The notes under the pieces are model-generated. The model saw only the letters and a list, made by a program, of their open reading frames with translations, did no database searches and was not told the DNA's origin. Below are positions 34,389-44,085 of a stretch of DNA of 64,000 nucleotides, one piece after another (positions within the stretch are counted from its first letter, which is position 1; each line of letters begins with the position of its first letter). The stretch covers positions 58,348 through 122,347 of the forward strand of contig NZ_MDWE01000002.1 of assembly GCF_001715195.1 (NCBI RefSeq), in the 5' to 3' direction. The stretch comes from Rhodohalobacter halophilus. Lineage in GTDB: Bacteria > Bacteroidota > Rhodothermia > Balneolales > Balneolaceae. The translations under genes were made by a program, and so were the position numbers.

Positions 34389-34928
34389 ATGAGTACTGAC
34401 ACATTAACAAAATGGACAATTGACCCTTCACACTCTGAAATCACCTTTAAGGTGAAACATCTTGTAATTTCTACAGTTACCGGAAAATTCAAAGAGTTTG
34501 ATGCGGCAATTGAGTCTGATAATGATGATTTTGAAAATGCAGAGATCTCTTTTGAAGCTGCGATAGACAGCATTGAAACCGGAAATGAAGATCGGGACAA
34601 CCACTTAAAATCGGATGATTTCTTTAATGCTGCTGATCACCCAAAGATGACCTTCAAATCCACATCTTTCAAAAAAGTTGGTGACGGAGAGTATAAACTG
34701 ATTGGCGACCTGACCATTCGCGGAAACAGCAAACAAATTGAACTGGATGTTGAATATGGCGGAACGGTTGTGGATCCATACGGACAAACCAAAGCCGGAT
34801 TTGAAGTATCCGGAAAAATCAACAGAAAAGAGTTTGGATTAACCTGGAGTGCTGTTACCGAAGCCGGCAGTGTAGTCGTTTCTGATGAAGTAAAACTAAA
34901 CCTCAACGTACAGTTTACAAAAAGCTAA
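34389..34928 (+). CDS. YceI-family lipid-binding protein
   Basis: 179 residues. W-T-I-D-P-S-H-S-E-I-T-F-K-V-K-H opens the lipocalin-like YceI fold, and the family's G-N-S-K-Q-I-E-L-D-V-E-Y and K-E-F-G-L-T-W follow. Unlike E. coli YceI there is no signal peptide, so it is probably cytoplasmic. It binds polyisoprenoid-like lipids in related proteins. Confidence 0.92.
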   Translation: MSTDTLTKWTIDPSHSEITFKVKHLVISTVTGKFKEFDAAIESDNDDFENAEISFEAAIDSIETGNEDRDNHLKSDDFFNAADHPKMTFKSTSFKKVGDGEYKLIGDLTIRGNSKQIELDVEYGGTVVDPYGQTKAGFEVSGKINRKEFGLTWSAVTEAGSVVVSDEVKLNLNVQFTKS

Positions 34929-34954
34929 TACCCCATAGTGTGAGGTTAGATCCG

Positions 34955-34987
34955 CCGCTGCATCTGACCCGGTGCAGCGGTTTTTTT
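34955..34987 (+). terminator. terminator after YceI gene
   Basis: CCGCTGCA (34955-34962), 10-base loop, TGCAGCGG (34973-34980), then seven T. Textbook intrinsic terminator. Confidence 0.9.
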
Positions 34988-35095
34988 ATTCTTTTGACAA
35001 TCAACATTGGTTACAATTTGGCGATCGATTCTACATCTTTTAAACTATTCACTATTTTAACGTCTCGGTGTTTAATTCATTAAAAGTTTATCGTC

Positions 35096-36562
35096 TTGAC
35101 TCTTTACCCTGCACGCCTATTTTGGATCATCTTTTCGACACTGATTTTTACTTTATCATGCTCATCAACACAAACGGTAGAAGCACCTTCAGAAATAACG
35201 ACAGATTCCTTTCCTTTTGAGGCAAGTTCCGCTTTTGACCGTCTCAGCCGGGCCATTCAAATTGAAACCGTATCTCTTGAGAATGAGGATGAAATTGATT
35301 TCGCCCCGTATGAAGAGTTTAAATCTTTCTTATCCGAAAACTACCCGGCACTCCACGCCAATACTGAAATCCATTACATCAACAAGTACACAATTCTGAT
35401 TGAGTGGCGAGGAAGTAATGAGGAGCTCAAGCCGGGTCTTTTTATCGGGCATTATGATGTTGTTCCGGTTAAAGAGGACGCCGTTGAATTTTGGTCGTTC
35501 GCCCCGTTTGGTGGTGAACAGGCGGAGGGTTTTATCTGGGGCAGGGGAGCATTGGATGATAAAGCGGGAATACTTTCTGTTGTTGAAGCTGCTGAATACC
35601 TGATCCGTTCCGGCCATGAAAATGAACGCTCCTTTTTTATCGCTTTACACCACGATGAAGAGATTGGCGGGTTGAACGGTGCCGCGCGTGTTTCACAATT
35701 TCTGGAATCACGGGATATTGAAGTAGAATTCCTGATGGATGAAGGGCCTCCGGTGGCTGAGAATATTATCGACAACATCGATGTTCCCCTGGCCATGATT
35801 GGCGTAGCAGAAAAAGGCTCACTGAACCTCGAACTGGTTTACAGACAGGAAGGAGGTCACTCATCGATGCCACCTCGCCAAACGGTCATAAGCACGCTAA
35901 GCAGAGCCATTAACAGAATTGAACAGCGCCCGATGAAAGCGCACTATCGCGGCCTCATCACCGAAACTTTTGAACCTCTTATTCCATATATGTCGTTTAC
36001 CCAGCGGCTTGCGTTCAACAACACCTGGTTGTTCAGCGGAAAGATTAAGCGCGAGCTGGGTAAAAACCCCGCAACAAATGCAGCTCTTCGAACTACAGCA
36101 GCCAAAACCATTTTCGAAGCCGGATTTAAGGAGAATGTACTGCCGGTGGAGGGACGCGTTATTATCAATTTCCGGCTTCATCCCAATGACACGATCGACG
36201 ATGTCATCGCATATGTCCGCCGACGTATCGACAACCCGGATATACAGATCAATGTCATGGACCGGGCGCGCAACCCATCCCCTGTGTCGGATACAAGAGC
36301 AGCTCCATACAGCATGCTGAAGCAGACTATCCAGGAAATTTTTGATCAGGCCCTGGTTTCTCCATCATTGTTTGTTGCCGCAAGCGACTCCCGCCACTTT
36401 CACAACTTGACAGAAAATATCTATCGCTTCAGACCCATTCGTGCCACTCATGACGACCGCGCCAGAGTGCATGGAATTGATGAACGCATTCGAAAAGAGA
36501 ACTACCTCGAGATGATACAATTTCAAATTCAGCTGATGCAAAATTTGAGCGGACCGCTGTAA
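35096..36562 (+). CDS. M20-family metallopeptidase lipoprotein
   Basis: 488 residues, starting at a TTG (35096): no in-frame ATG lies before the signal peptide and a stop lies 15 bases upstream. Lipobox L-S-C. Zinc ligands appear in G-H-Y-D-V-V-P, G-A-L-D-D-K-A-G and H-H-D-E-E-I-G-G, and a final H is in R-V-H-G. This is the M20 (carboxypeptidase/CPS1-like) pattern with a dimerisation insert. It probably trims peptides in the periplasm. Confidence 0.9.
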   Translation: MTLYPARLFWIIFSTLIFTLSCSSTQTVEAPSEITTDSFPFEASSAFDRLSRAIQIETVSLENEDEIDFAPYEEFKSFLSENYPALHANTEIHYINKYTILIEWRGSNEELKPGLFIGHYDVVPVKEDAVEFWSFAPFGGEQAEGFIWGRGALDDKAGILSVVEAAEYLIRSGHENERSFFIALHHDEEIGGLNGAARVSQFLESRDIEVEFLMDEGPPVAENIIDNIDVPLAMIGVAEKGSLNLELVYRQEGGHSSMPPRQTVISTLSRAINRIEQRPMKAHYRGLITETFEPLIPYMSFTQRLAFNNTWLFSGKIKRELGKNPATNAALRTTAAKTIFEAGFKENVLPVEGRVIINFRLHPNDTIDDVIAYVRRRIDNPDIQINVMDRARNPSPVSDTRAAPYSMLKQTIQEIFDQALVSPSLFVAASDSRHFHNLTENIYRFRPIRATHDDRARVHGIDERIRKENYLEMIQFQIQLMQNLSGPL

Positions 36563-36776
36563 ACTATCTGAATCGCTTACATCATTTTTCCTAATCCAAC
36601 GAAACCCAATCGTCCACACTTTAATTTAATGAAGCAAGACAGTTTTAAAATTACAAAGCCTGCTCATTCCCGGTAACTGCGTGCCCACAATAATCATTTG
36701 CACGGAGTGATGAATAAAACACCACAGATTTTTAAAAACCTGTCGGGTTTTGAGGGAATCGATAGAACACGGATGA

Positions 36777-38057
36777 TTATCCGGAATAGTGCTCTTCTAC
36801 CATTTCCAGAATACCGGCTTTTTTGAGAAGTTTCTCCGGAACCAGGAAGGTAACCGTAACTACACCCGGGTGCCGGCCCACTTCAATATTACCGTTTACA
36901 GTCACGCGGTTCATCACCTCCGGCACTGAGATTCCCAGCAGATCCGACGCCCGTTTCATACCGTTATCCGTTGCATCATTCAGGTTCGCGCCCGTTCCCA
37001 CAAACTGCAATGGCCACGCGTTTTCGAGCTCTTTAACGCCCCATTGGTCGGCCAGCTTTTGGGCTTTACCTATCTCCTTCTTGTTAAATGGTCTTGCAAG
37101 ATGTGGCAGATCTTCTTCCACGGGCAGAATAATCGGCCCACCTATTTTTACATTTTTCAGCACATCAACTTTCAACTGAACCACACCCGACACATCTGTA
37201 GTGTGGCCTGCAATTTCGCTGTCACCCTGCATTGCATGCATATCTCCGATATATACACCGCCGCCCGGAACTTTTACCGGGCAGATGACAATAGCTCCTT
37301 CTCTTGCCCGGCTAATATCCATGTGTCCATCTGTTCTGTCTTCCAGCTCTTCGGCAGTGAGTGCATAGTCGTGTGGGGCGCCGATCAAAAATTGCCCAAA
37401 ATCTCCGGCATTATGAGAATCCGGGAATGGCCGTGAAGGAGTGGTTCCAAGCTGCCCCAGAAATGGACGCATCCGTGCTACCATTCCCACAATATCGCTG
37501 GGTGCCAGCGATACAATCGGATTCTGAATAGAATGTTCAGGCGTTTCCATATAGTGGTGACCATTTTTTGCAACTTTTTCTGCACCCTCTTTATTCAGTG
37601 TAATTCCCACGGTTTTATCATCGTCAAACACCATGGTATATCCGTTTGTAAATACAAAAGGTGTAATCACCGCCCCGCAGTTTTTGCAATGTATGGCATC
37701 TTTACCAATCCCTTTAATCTCTGTATCCGGGTTCATCTCTCCGCATTCCGGACATTTTGCGGCTACAAACGGATCCCCTAGAAAATGGCCTCCAACGGTT
37801 TTATCATTCCCCGAGGCCGTGGCAATAGACGTAACCTGAATAGATTGGATATGAATGGCAATCGCATCCCCAACTTCAGCGCCCTCCACATACACTGGCT
37901 TGGTAACTTCATGACCTCCTTTCAGTTTTGGAGTGATCATCGGCCCCCAGCACCCCGGGGCGGTGTTGGCTAAAATGAGTCCGCCATCTTTTACTCGGTA
38001 GCGCATCTCCTCATTGGGATTCAAAATTCCATCGGTAAACTCATTTACATATATCAT
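36777..38057 (-). CDS. acetamidase/formamidase-family protein
   Basis: 426 residues. G-C-W-G-P and G-D-M-H-A-M-Q-G-D-S-E are family motifs, with a C-x-x-C ... C-x-x-C zinc-ribbon insert (C-P-E-C-G, C-K-N-C-G) near 105-135. It hydrolyses short amides such as formamide to ammonia and acid, cytoplasmic. It is divergent from a second, exported family member that starts at 38236, so the pair share a promoter region. Confidence 0.88.
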   Translation of the reverse strand: MIYVNEFTDGILNPNEEMRYRVKDGGLILANTAPGCWGPMITPKLKGGHEVTKPVYVEGAEVGDAIAIHIQSIQVTSIATASGNDKTVGGHFLGDPFVAAKCPECGEMNPDTEIKGIGKDAIHCKNCGAVITPFVFTNGYTMVFDDDKTVGITLNKEGAEKVAKNGHHYMETPEHSIQNPIVSLAPSDIVGMVARMRPFLGQLGTTPSRPFPDSHNAGDFGQFLIGAPHDYALTAEELEDRTDGHMDISRAREGAIVICPVKVPGGGVYIGDMHAMQGDSEIAGHTTDVSGVVQLKVDVLKNVKIGGPIILPVEEDLPHLARPFNKKEIGKAQKLADQWGVKELENAWPLQFVGTGANLNDATDNGMKRASDLLGISVPEVMNRVTVNGNIEVGRHPGVVTVTFLVPEKLLKKAGILEMVEEHYSG

Positions 38058-38235
38058 AATAACTCCTTACTCATGTTCTCATGTTAGTGTTGGATTGGTA
38101 GTTATAGCTCCTGTTTATTTTAACCTGATGATCTCCTTAACCGTTCATAAAGGCCGGACACCTGCTTATGAATTACAAATATTGATCCCATTTTCGCATA
38201 TTTACGATTCATACCAACAATTAAATTCCAACACA

Positions 38236-39243
38236 ATGAAACTACACACCCTCCTCCTATTTATTGCAGGGCTAATCACTGCCTGCAGTTCACAAGAACA
38301 ACCATCAGAAATAACTTCCCGGGACTACCCTGCGCCTGAATATTCCCTGACCGCCGATCAGACCCACAGCAGATGGAGTCGTTTAATCGAACCCGTTCTG
38401 ACTGTTCCCTCCGGGTCTGTCATTGAAGTTTTCACTGAAGAGGCTTCAGCCGGACAGCTCACACCTGAATCTACATTAGAGGATCTCGGAAACTTGGACT
38501 TTGACCCAATTCACCCGCTCACCGGACCTGTTTATATCGAGGATGCCGAACCCGGTGATGTTTTAAAAGTTACCCTTCACAAAATTGAACTGGGGGGCTG
38601 GGGTTGGACAGCCGTCATTCCCGGATTTGGTTTTTTGGCTGACGAATTTGATCAGCCCTGGCTCAAAACATTCACTTTTGAAGAGGGCGGAACACATGCC
38701 AGATTTTCGGATGATATCAGCATACCGCTCAAACCATTTCCGGGCGTGATGGGCGTTGCACCTGATACTGATGAAATGCTCTCCACCATCCCACCCCGTT
38801 ACAACGGTGGAAATATGGACGATCCTCACATGGTGGAAGGAACCACCATTTACTTCCCGGTTTTTGTTGAGGGTGCCCTCTTTTCGATTGGAGATACCCA
38901 TGCGGCACAAGGCATGGGTGAAGTTTGCGGAACCGCCATTGAAGCGCCGATGAGAATCGTTTATGAAGTCGAAGTTTTAAAGGGAGGCCGCACTATTCCG
39001 GAGCCGGAGTACGAATCGGAGGACTTCTATGCAGTAACAGCCTTTGGTGAAACGATTGATGAAGCCGCGGAAAAAGCAACCCGATATATGATCGACTACC
39101 TGGAAGCCGAACACGGTATGGACCGGTATGATGCCTATGCATTAGCTTCCTTGGCCGGTAATCTAAAAATCGCCGAAGTTGTGGATGTGCCCCACATGCT
39201 GGTAACCATGCATATGCCAAAAGAGGTGATTGGGATGGAGTGA
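38236..39243 (+). CDS. exported acetamidase/formamidase-family lipoprotein
   Basis: 335 residues from the ATG at 38236; a longer frame to 38014 begins in the divergent gene and is not used. Lipobox L-I-T-A-C. It has the family's G-D-T-H-A-A-Q-G-M-G-E-V and F-V-E-G-A-L-F motifs but no zinc-ribbon insert. It is a paralogue of the gene transcribed oppositely, here in the envelope. Catalysis is likely but the substrate is unknown. Confidence 0.87.
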   Translation: MKLHTLLLFIAGLITACSSQEQPSEITSRDYPAPEYSLTADQTHSRWSRLIEPVLTVPSGSVIEVFTEEASAGQLTPESTLEDLGNLDFDPIHPLTGPVYIEDAEPGDVLKVTLHKIELGGWGWTAVIPGFGFLADEFDQPWLKTFTFEEGGTHARFSDDISIPLKPFPGVMGVAPDTDEMLSTIPPRYNGGNMDDPHMVEGTTIYFPVFVEGALFSIGDTHAAQGMGEVCGTAIEAPMRIVYEVEVLKGGRTIPEPEYESEDFYAVTAFGETIDEAAEKATRYMIDYLEAEHGMDRYDAYALASLAGNLKIAEVVDVPHMLVTMHMPKEVIGME

Positions 39244-39279
39244 TGGTTATTAGGCTAAACCTGACAGGTTTTTTACTAC

Positions 39280-40497
39280 TCACTCCAAAGCCTGTTCAAG
39301 ATCCGCAATAATATCATCCGCAGATTCAATTCCTACGGAGAGCCGTACCAATCCATCGGTAATTCCCGCCTCTTCACGTATTTTCGGGTCCACAACAGAG
39401 TGTGTCATCGAGGCCGGATGCTGAATCAGGGAATCGACCGTACCCAGGCTAACAGCCAGCGTACAGAGCTTCACCCGATTCATTAGCTCAACACCTGCAT
39501 TCAGTCCGCCTTTCAGTTCAAAGGCGATCATCCCGCCATGGCCGTTAATCATCAGTTTTTCTATGATCTCCTTATCAGGGTGATTCTCAAGCCCGGCATG
39601 CCATATCCTGTTGATCTTTGGATGATGATTCAAATAGTCAGCAACTTTCTGCCCATTTACGTTGTGCTGTCTCATCCGAAGTGGAAAGGTTTTGAGCCCC
39701 ATAAGCGTCAGCCAAGCATCAAACGGACCGGATATTCCGCCAAAATTCTTTCTATAGATATGCATATCCGTTTCAGCAAAAAATCCTTTTTTGGCAACCA
39801 GCGCGCCACCTACTACCGTACCGTGTCCGTTTAGATACTTCGTTGTTGAATGAGCCACCAGATCCACACCCCAGTTCAGCGGACGAATGTGATATGGTGT
39901 GGCAAACGTATTATCTACCATCACGAGAGCGCCGTTTTGATGAGCAATTTTTGTGATTGCCTCCAGATCACACACCCTCATGGTTGGATTGGCAATGCTC
40001 TCAAGATAAACCAGTGCGATGTCATCATACTCTTTAAACGCATCCATCACCTGGTCCAGATTATTTGGATCCACATTCGTCACTTGAATATTATACCTGC
40101 CTGCCTCCTCCTGTAAGAACTGTGAGGTACAACCATAGAGAGCCTCCTGCGCCAGAATTCGCTTCCCCGGAGCAAGCGCCATCAGGCCGGTGGTAATGGC
40201 CGCCATCCCAGATCCAAACATCAATCCTTCGGTATCTTCATCCAGGTCAATCCCCTCCAATTGGGCAATGATCTTCTCAGCTTTTTCTACAGTCGGGTTG
40301 CCCAGTCGTGAATAGCTGTGGGTTGCACCTCCTTGCTCATGCGCAAAAAAGCGCTTCCCGGCCTCTACATCATTAAATGCAAATGTTGACGTTTGATAAA
40401 GCGGCATGGCGTGTGACCCATAAGGGTCTTTCTCCGGGTGATCCGCCTGTGCGCAAATTGTATCTATCGTTGCTTTACTCTTCGTTAAAGTCTCCAT
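39280..40497 (-). CDS. trans-sulfuration PLP enzyme (methionine gamma-lyase/cystathionine gamma-synthase type)
   Basis: 405 residues. The PLP lysine is in H-S-T-T-K-Y-L-N-G-H-G, with Y-Q-T-S-T-F-A-F, G-S-G-M-A-A and Y-L-E-S-I-A-N-P earlier and the C-terminal R-L-S-V-G-I-E. This is the Cys/Met metabolism PLP family. The Lrp partner and the length suit a methionine gamma-lyase, but cystathionine gamma-lyase or synthase cannot be excluded. Its start overlaps the end of the Lrp gene by 23 bases. Confidence 0.9.
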   Translation of the reverse strand: METLTKSKATIDTICAQADHPEKDPYGSHAMPLYQTSTFAFNDVEAGKRFFAHEQGGATHSYSRLGNPTVEKAEKIIAQLEGIDLDEDTEGLMFGSGMAAITTGLMALAPGKRILAQEALYGCTSQFLQEEAGRYNIQVTNVDPNNLDQVMDAFKEYDDIALVYLESIANPTMRVCDLEAITKIAHQNGALVMVDNTFATPYHIRPLNWGVDLVAHSTTKYLNGHGTVVGGALVAKKGFFAETDMHIYRKNFGGISGPFDAWLTLMGLKTFPLRMRQHNVNGQKVADYLNHHPKINRIWHAGLENHPDKEIIEKLMINGHGGMIAFELKGGLNAGVELMNRVKLCTLAVSLGTVDSLIQHPASMTHSVVDPKIREEAGITDGLVRLSVGIESADDIIADLEQALE

Positions 40498-40966
40498 TAT
40501 CCGTCACCATAATTTTTGATTGTTCTTTAATTACCGACAATACAATACCGGTATAAATTCTCTCGACTCCGGGTATCTGTGTAAGTTTGGTCCGGAGAAA
40601 ATGCTCGTACTCATTTGTGTCTTTTACCACCACATGAAGCAGGTAATCATACTCTCCGGTGGTGTTGTAACACGCCAGGATTTCCGGCACACCGTGAATA
40701 TGCTTTGAAAACTCCTCCATCTTCCCGAGTTGATGGACAGAAAGCTTGATATTACAAAACACTGTAAGCCCTTTGTTGACAGATGGCCGATCAATCCAGG
40801 CAGTGTACCCTTTGATCACACCCTCTCTCTCAAGTCTTTTTACTCGCTCCAGTGTAGGGGTGGTAGTAAGGCCAATCCGTTTTGCCAGCTCGTTGTTTGG
40901 CATCCGGCCATTTTCCTGAAGCAGATCGATGATCTGCCTGTCAATATCATCCAATTTTACAGGCAT
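40475..40966 (-). CDS. Lrp/AsnC-family regulator
   Basis: 163 residues. The HTH is in D-R-Q-I-I-D-L-L-Q-E-N-G-R-M-P-N-N-E-L-A to about residue 50, and an AsnC-type effector domain follows (about 65-150, with T-G-E-Y-D-Y-L-L). It precedes and overlaps the PLP enzyme gene, so it probably controls that gene in response to an amino acid such as methionine. Confidence 0.92.
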   Translation of the reverse strand: MPVKLDDIDRQIIDLLQENGRMPNNELAKRIGLTTTPTLERVKRLEREGVIKGYTAWIDRPSVNKGLTVFCNIKLSVHQLGKMEEFSKHIHGVPEILACYNTTGEYDYLLHVVVKDTNEYEHFLRTKLTQIPGVERIYTGIVLSVIKEQSKIMVTDNGDFNEE

Positions 40967-41142
40967 AACAAGAATTATATTCTTCTCTATACCTTAATTT
41001 AAAGAATATAATCCTGATATAAAAAGGATAGACGGGTATTTAAACTAACAAAGACAAGCAGACAAAAATGAATTACCGCCTACATTGCTGTAACCTGAGC
41101 TCCGCTAAACTTTTTTATATCGAAAAAATGCAGTGACAGGGG

Positions 41143-42618
41143 TTAGAGTTCAAAATCATCCTCATCAAAATCGCTCATTCCGCCGAGCATACTTCCCAAC
41201 ATATCCGAATAGGAGCGTTCAGCATCGAGCTCATCCTTACCAAGCTTTGAAAACTGGTGCAGTGACTCAATCACAAGGTCCATTGCCGAATAGAGGTCAT
41301 CACCTGCCAAAGACTTAGTACCTTTAACCAGGTTTTTCAGACCATCCACACTTTCGAGTGCTTTCCGGTACTCCTTTTCCTTCATCAGATCCGGAATATC
41401 CAGAGAATTGCCACTTGCAAACCAGTCCAGGATAGGTTTAATCCCATTCTCGTTCTCTCCCTCCTGCTTTTTTGAAGGGTCATCAAAATGATCTAAAAAA
41501 GCCCTCCGGATCGCCTTACCAAGCAGATGTTTTGCTACATTCACAGCACCCTCTTGCTCTCCCTCATAAACCAACTCCAGCTTACCGGTCAGCGCCGGAA
41601 CCGTGTAAAAAAGATCTGTGACTCGAAGTGTTGCTTTCGCTTCCCCATTCCTGATCGCTCTTCGTTCAGCAGCAGAAACTGCCTGCTCCATGGAGGTAAT
41701 CGTCATTCGGGTAGAAACTCCGCTCTTCTGATCGATGTACTCACTCTCGCGTGCTTCAAATGCTACATACTCCAGTACATTTCTGTAGAGATCGGGAATC
41801 TCAACTTCCACTTCCCCATTTCTGCGGCTCCAGGCCTCCTGCTTTGTAATTTCTGATGCCACCTTCAAATCTTTCGGATAATGCGTAATTATTTGAGAAT
41901 CGATCCGGTCTTTCAGCGGGGTAATGATGTTTCCGCGGTTCGTATAATCTTCAGGGTTTGCAGAGAATGCCAGAGAAACATCCAGCGGAATTCTCACATT
42001 AAATCCACGAATCTGAATATCCCGCTCCTGCATAATATTTAGCAGTGCAACCTGAATTCTCGGCTGCAGGTCCGGCAGTTCATTAATCACAAAAATTCCC
42101 CGGTTGGTTCTTGGGATCAGCCCAAAGTTAATCACCTCTTCATCGGCCAGAGTAAGTTTTTTGGAAGCCGCTTTAATGGGGTCCAGGTCGCCGATCAAAT
42201 CCGCGACGGTTGTATCCGGCGTGGCCAGTTTCTCCCCGTACCTTTCCTCTCTTTCAAGCCAGGCAATCGGAGTATCATCGCCATGTTTCTCCACCATCTT
42301 TTTGCCATATTTTGAGATCGGGTTAAGCGGATCATCATTCACTTCTGATCCCTCAATTACCGGAATCTTATCGTCCAAAAAGTCAACCAGAAGCCTTAAT
42401 ATCCTGGTTTTAGCCTGGCCCCTCAAACCGAGAAGAATCAAATCGTGACGAGCTAAAATTGCATTCTGAAGCTGCGGAAGCACCGTCTTCTCGTACCCCA
42501 GAATACCCGGGAAAAGCGGCTCATTGCTCTTCATTTTGCGGATCATATTTTTCCTAAGTTCATCCTTAACGGAAATGGATTGATAGCCGCTCTCTTTCAG
42601 TTCGCCGAGTGTTTTCAT
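41143..42618 (-). CDS. MoxR/ChlI-like AAA+ ATPase
   Basis: 491 residues. Walker A reads G-L-R-G-Q-A-K-T-R, as seen in this Bacteroidota subgroup in place of G-x-x-G-x-G-K-T. The central part has F-V-I-N-E-L-P-D-L (Walker B) and L-L-N-I-M-Q-E-R-D and F-S-A-N-P-E-D-Y-T-N-R-G. It ends with an acidic D-F-D-E-D-D tail. Such proteins work with a VWA partner, which is not adjacent here. Confidence 0.85.
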   Translation of the reverse strand: MKTLGELKESGYQSISVKDELRKNMIRKMKSNEPLFPGILGYEKTVLPQLQNAILARHDLILLGLRGQAKTRILRLLVDFLDDKIPVIEGSEVNDDPLNPISKYGKKMVEKHGDDTPIAWLEREERYGEKLATPDTTVADLIGDLDPIKAASKKLTLADEEVINFGLIPRTNRGIFVINELPDLQPRIQVALLNIMQERDIQIRGFNVRIPLDVSLAFSANPEDYTNRGNIITPLKDRIDSQIITHYPKDLKVASEITKQEAWSRRNGEVEVEIPDLYRNVLEYVAFEARESEYIDQKSGVSTRMTITSMEQAVSAAERRAIRNGEAKATLRVTDLFYTVPALTGKLELVYEGEQEGAVNVAKHLLGKAIRRAFLDHFDDPSKKQEGENENGIKPILDWFASGNSLDIPDLMKEKEYRKALESVDGLKNLVKGTKSLAGDDLYSAMDLVIESLHQFSKLGKDELDAERSYSDMLGSMLGGMSDFDEDDFEL

Positions 42619-42702
42619 TGCGTTTGTTTATGAAGGTTTTTTAAAAATTTCCATCGCGTTTAGCCGCTTCAGTCGAATAACTGAATCCGGGCTAAAAGCA
42701 TT

Positions 42703-43986
42703 TCAATTTGATCCATTTTTTTCGGCAATTTTTGTGATGGCACGAGTTTTGACATGCGTCTCTTCCCACTCCTCCTCGGGGATGGAATCAGAGGTAATAG
42801 CCCCTCCAACGGGGTATATGAACTTCTCCTCCTGAATAATCGCTGAACGGATTACTACATTAAAATCAAAATCTCCATCCGGTGAGATATAGCCGATGGC
42901 GCCGGAGTAAATTCCCCTGCGATAGCTTTCCAGTTCATCAATCACTTTCATCACTTCAATTTTTGGTGCGCCGGTCATGGAGCCCATAGGGAAACACGCC
43001 TTGATTATTTGAACCGGCGAAAGTCCGTCAAGCGCTGTAGCCTCAACCGTAGAAATCAACTGATGAACCGTGCCAAACGTCTGCACATCAAACAGTTTCG
43101 AAACCCGAACAGAACCGGTTTCGGCAATAAGTGAGAGATCGTGCCGGACCAAATCCACAATCATCAGGTTTTCTGCTTTATTCTTCTCATTCTGCAAAAT
43201 CTCTTTTTGACGGTGATTCTCAGCCGGATCGCTGGATGTTGGCGCAGTCCCTTTGATCGGTTCGCTGACCACTTTCCTTCCGCTTTTTTTCAGAAACCGC
43301 TCCGGCGAGGCAGAACAGACCTGAAAATCATCCGTTTTAATAAATGCCCCAAACGGCACAGGGTTAACCTCCCTCATCTTACGGTAAAGCGCCAGCGGAT
43401 CTCCCTTCACCTTTCCCTCAACCGGGTAAGAGTAGTTAAGTTCATAAAAATCTCCCTCCCGTATTCTGCGCTGAACCTCTTCAATTTTCCGGATGTAGTG
43501 CTGTTTCTCTTCAAGCCTATGAATCTCCCCTATAAATCCGGATATCGGTTGAATTCCATGACTTGCAATCTGATCCAAGTCCACTTCTCCGTTCACTGTT
43601 TCAGCCTCTCCTTCTCTAACCTGAATCAGTATTTCTGGCTCCATAAAGTAGAAATCGGGTACATCAATAAGCGCAGGATTATCCGACTCTACCCGTTCAA
43701 TATAGTTTTTCAGATCGTACCCAATATATCCAAAAATTAAAGATTCGCTCCTTTCATGAAACTTCTGAATGGAATCCCATGGATTTTCAGATGATACGCT
43801 TCTCTCCCCATTTTCGATCCATGTGACCTCTTCACCATAACCAAAAATCTCTCTCCGTGGCCGAATCGCCACAAAACTTTGACCGGACGATGGGTGACCC
43901 TCCATTTGTGATTCGAGCAGAATGTAGTTCTCCCCGGCATAGAAGCTCACAATTTGATCCACACTATTTTTTCCGGAAAATTTCAT
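42703..43986 (-). CDS. pabB: aminodeoxychorismate synthase component I
   Basis: 427 residues. Chorismate-binding motifs L-V-R-H-D-L-S, F-G-T-V-H-Q-L, F-P-M-G-S-M-T-G-A-P-K and Y-S-G-A-I-G-Y are present. It is shorter than TrpE and lacks its extended N-terminus, fitting PabB: amination of chorismate toward folate. No PabA/TrpG gene is adjacent, so anthranilate synthase is not excluded. Confidence 0.85.
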   Translation of the reverse strand: MKFSGKNSVDQIVSFYAGENYILLESQMEGHPSSGQSFVAIRPRREIFGYGEEVTWIENGERSVSSENPWDSIQKFHERSESLIFGYIGYDLKNYIERVESDNPALIDVPDFYFMEPEILIQVREGEAETVNGEVDLDQIASHGIQPISGFIGEIHRLEEKQHYIRKIEEVQRRIREGDFYELNYSYPVEGKVKGDPLALYRKMREVNPVPFGAFIKTDDFQVCSASPERFLKKSGRKVVSEPIKGTAPTSSDPAENHRQKEILQNEKNKAENLMIVDLVRHDLSLIAETGSVRVSKLFDVQTFGTVHQLISTVEATALDGLSPVQIIKACFPMGSMTGAPKIEVMKVIDELESYRRGIYSGAIGYISPDGDFDFNVVIRSAIIQEEKFIYPVGGAITSDSIPEEEWEETHVKTRAITKIAEKNGSN

Positions 43987-44085
43987 TCAGCAAGTATAAT
44001 AGATTTCTTCAACAATTGAATACAGGTTTTAATCTTCTCAATTCCTGTTTACCTTGTCTGCCTAACAGGTTCACCAATTCCAATT

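Noticed and set aside
38014..38235. N-terminal extension of the exported formamidase
   Set aside because: It begins inside the divergent gene and would bury the lipoprotein signal; the ATG at 38236 fits.
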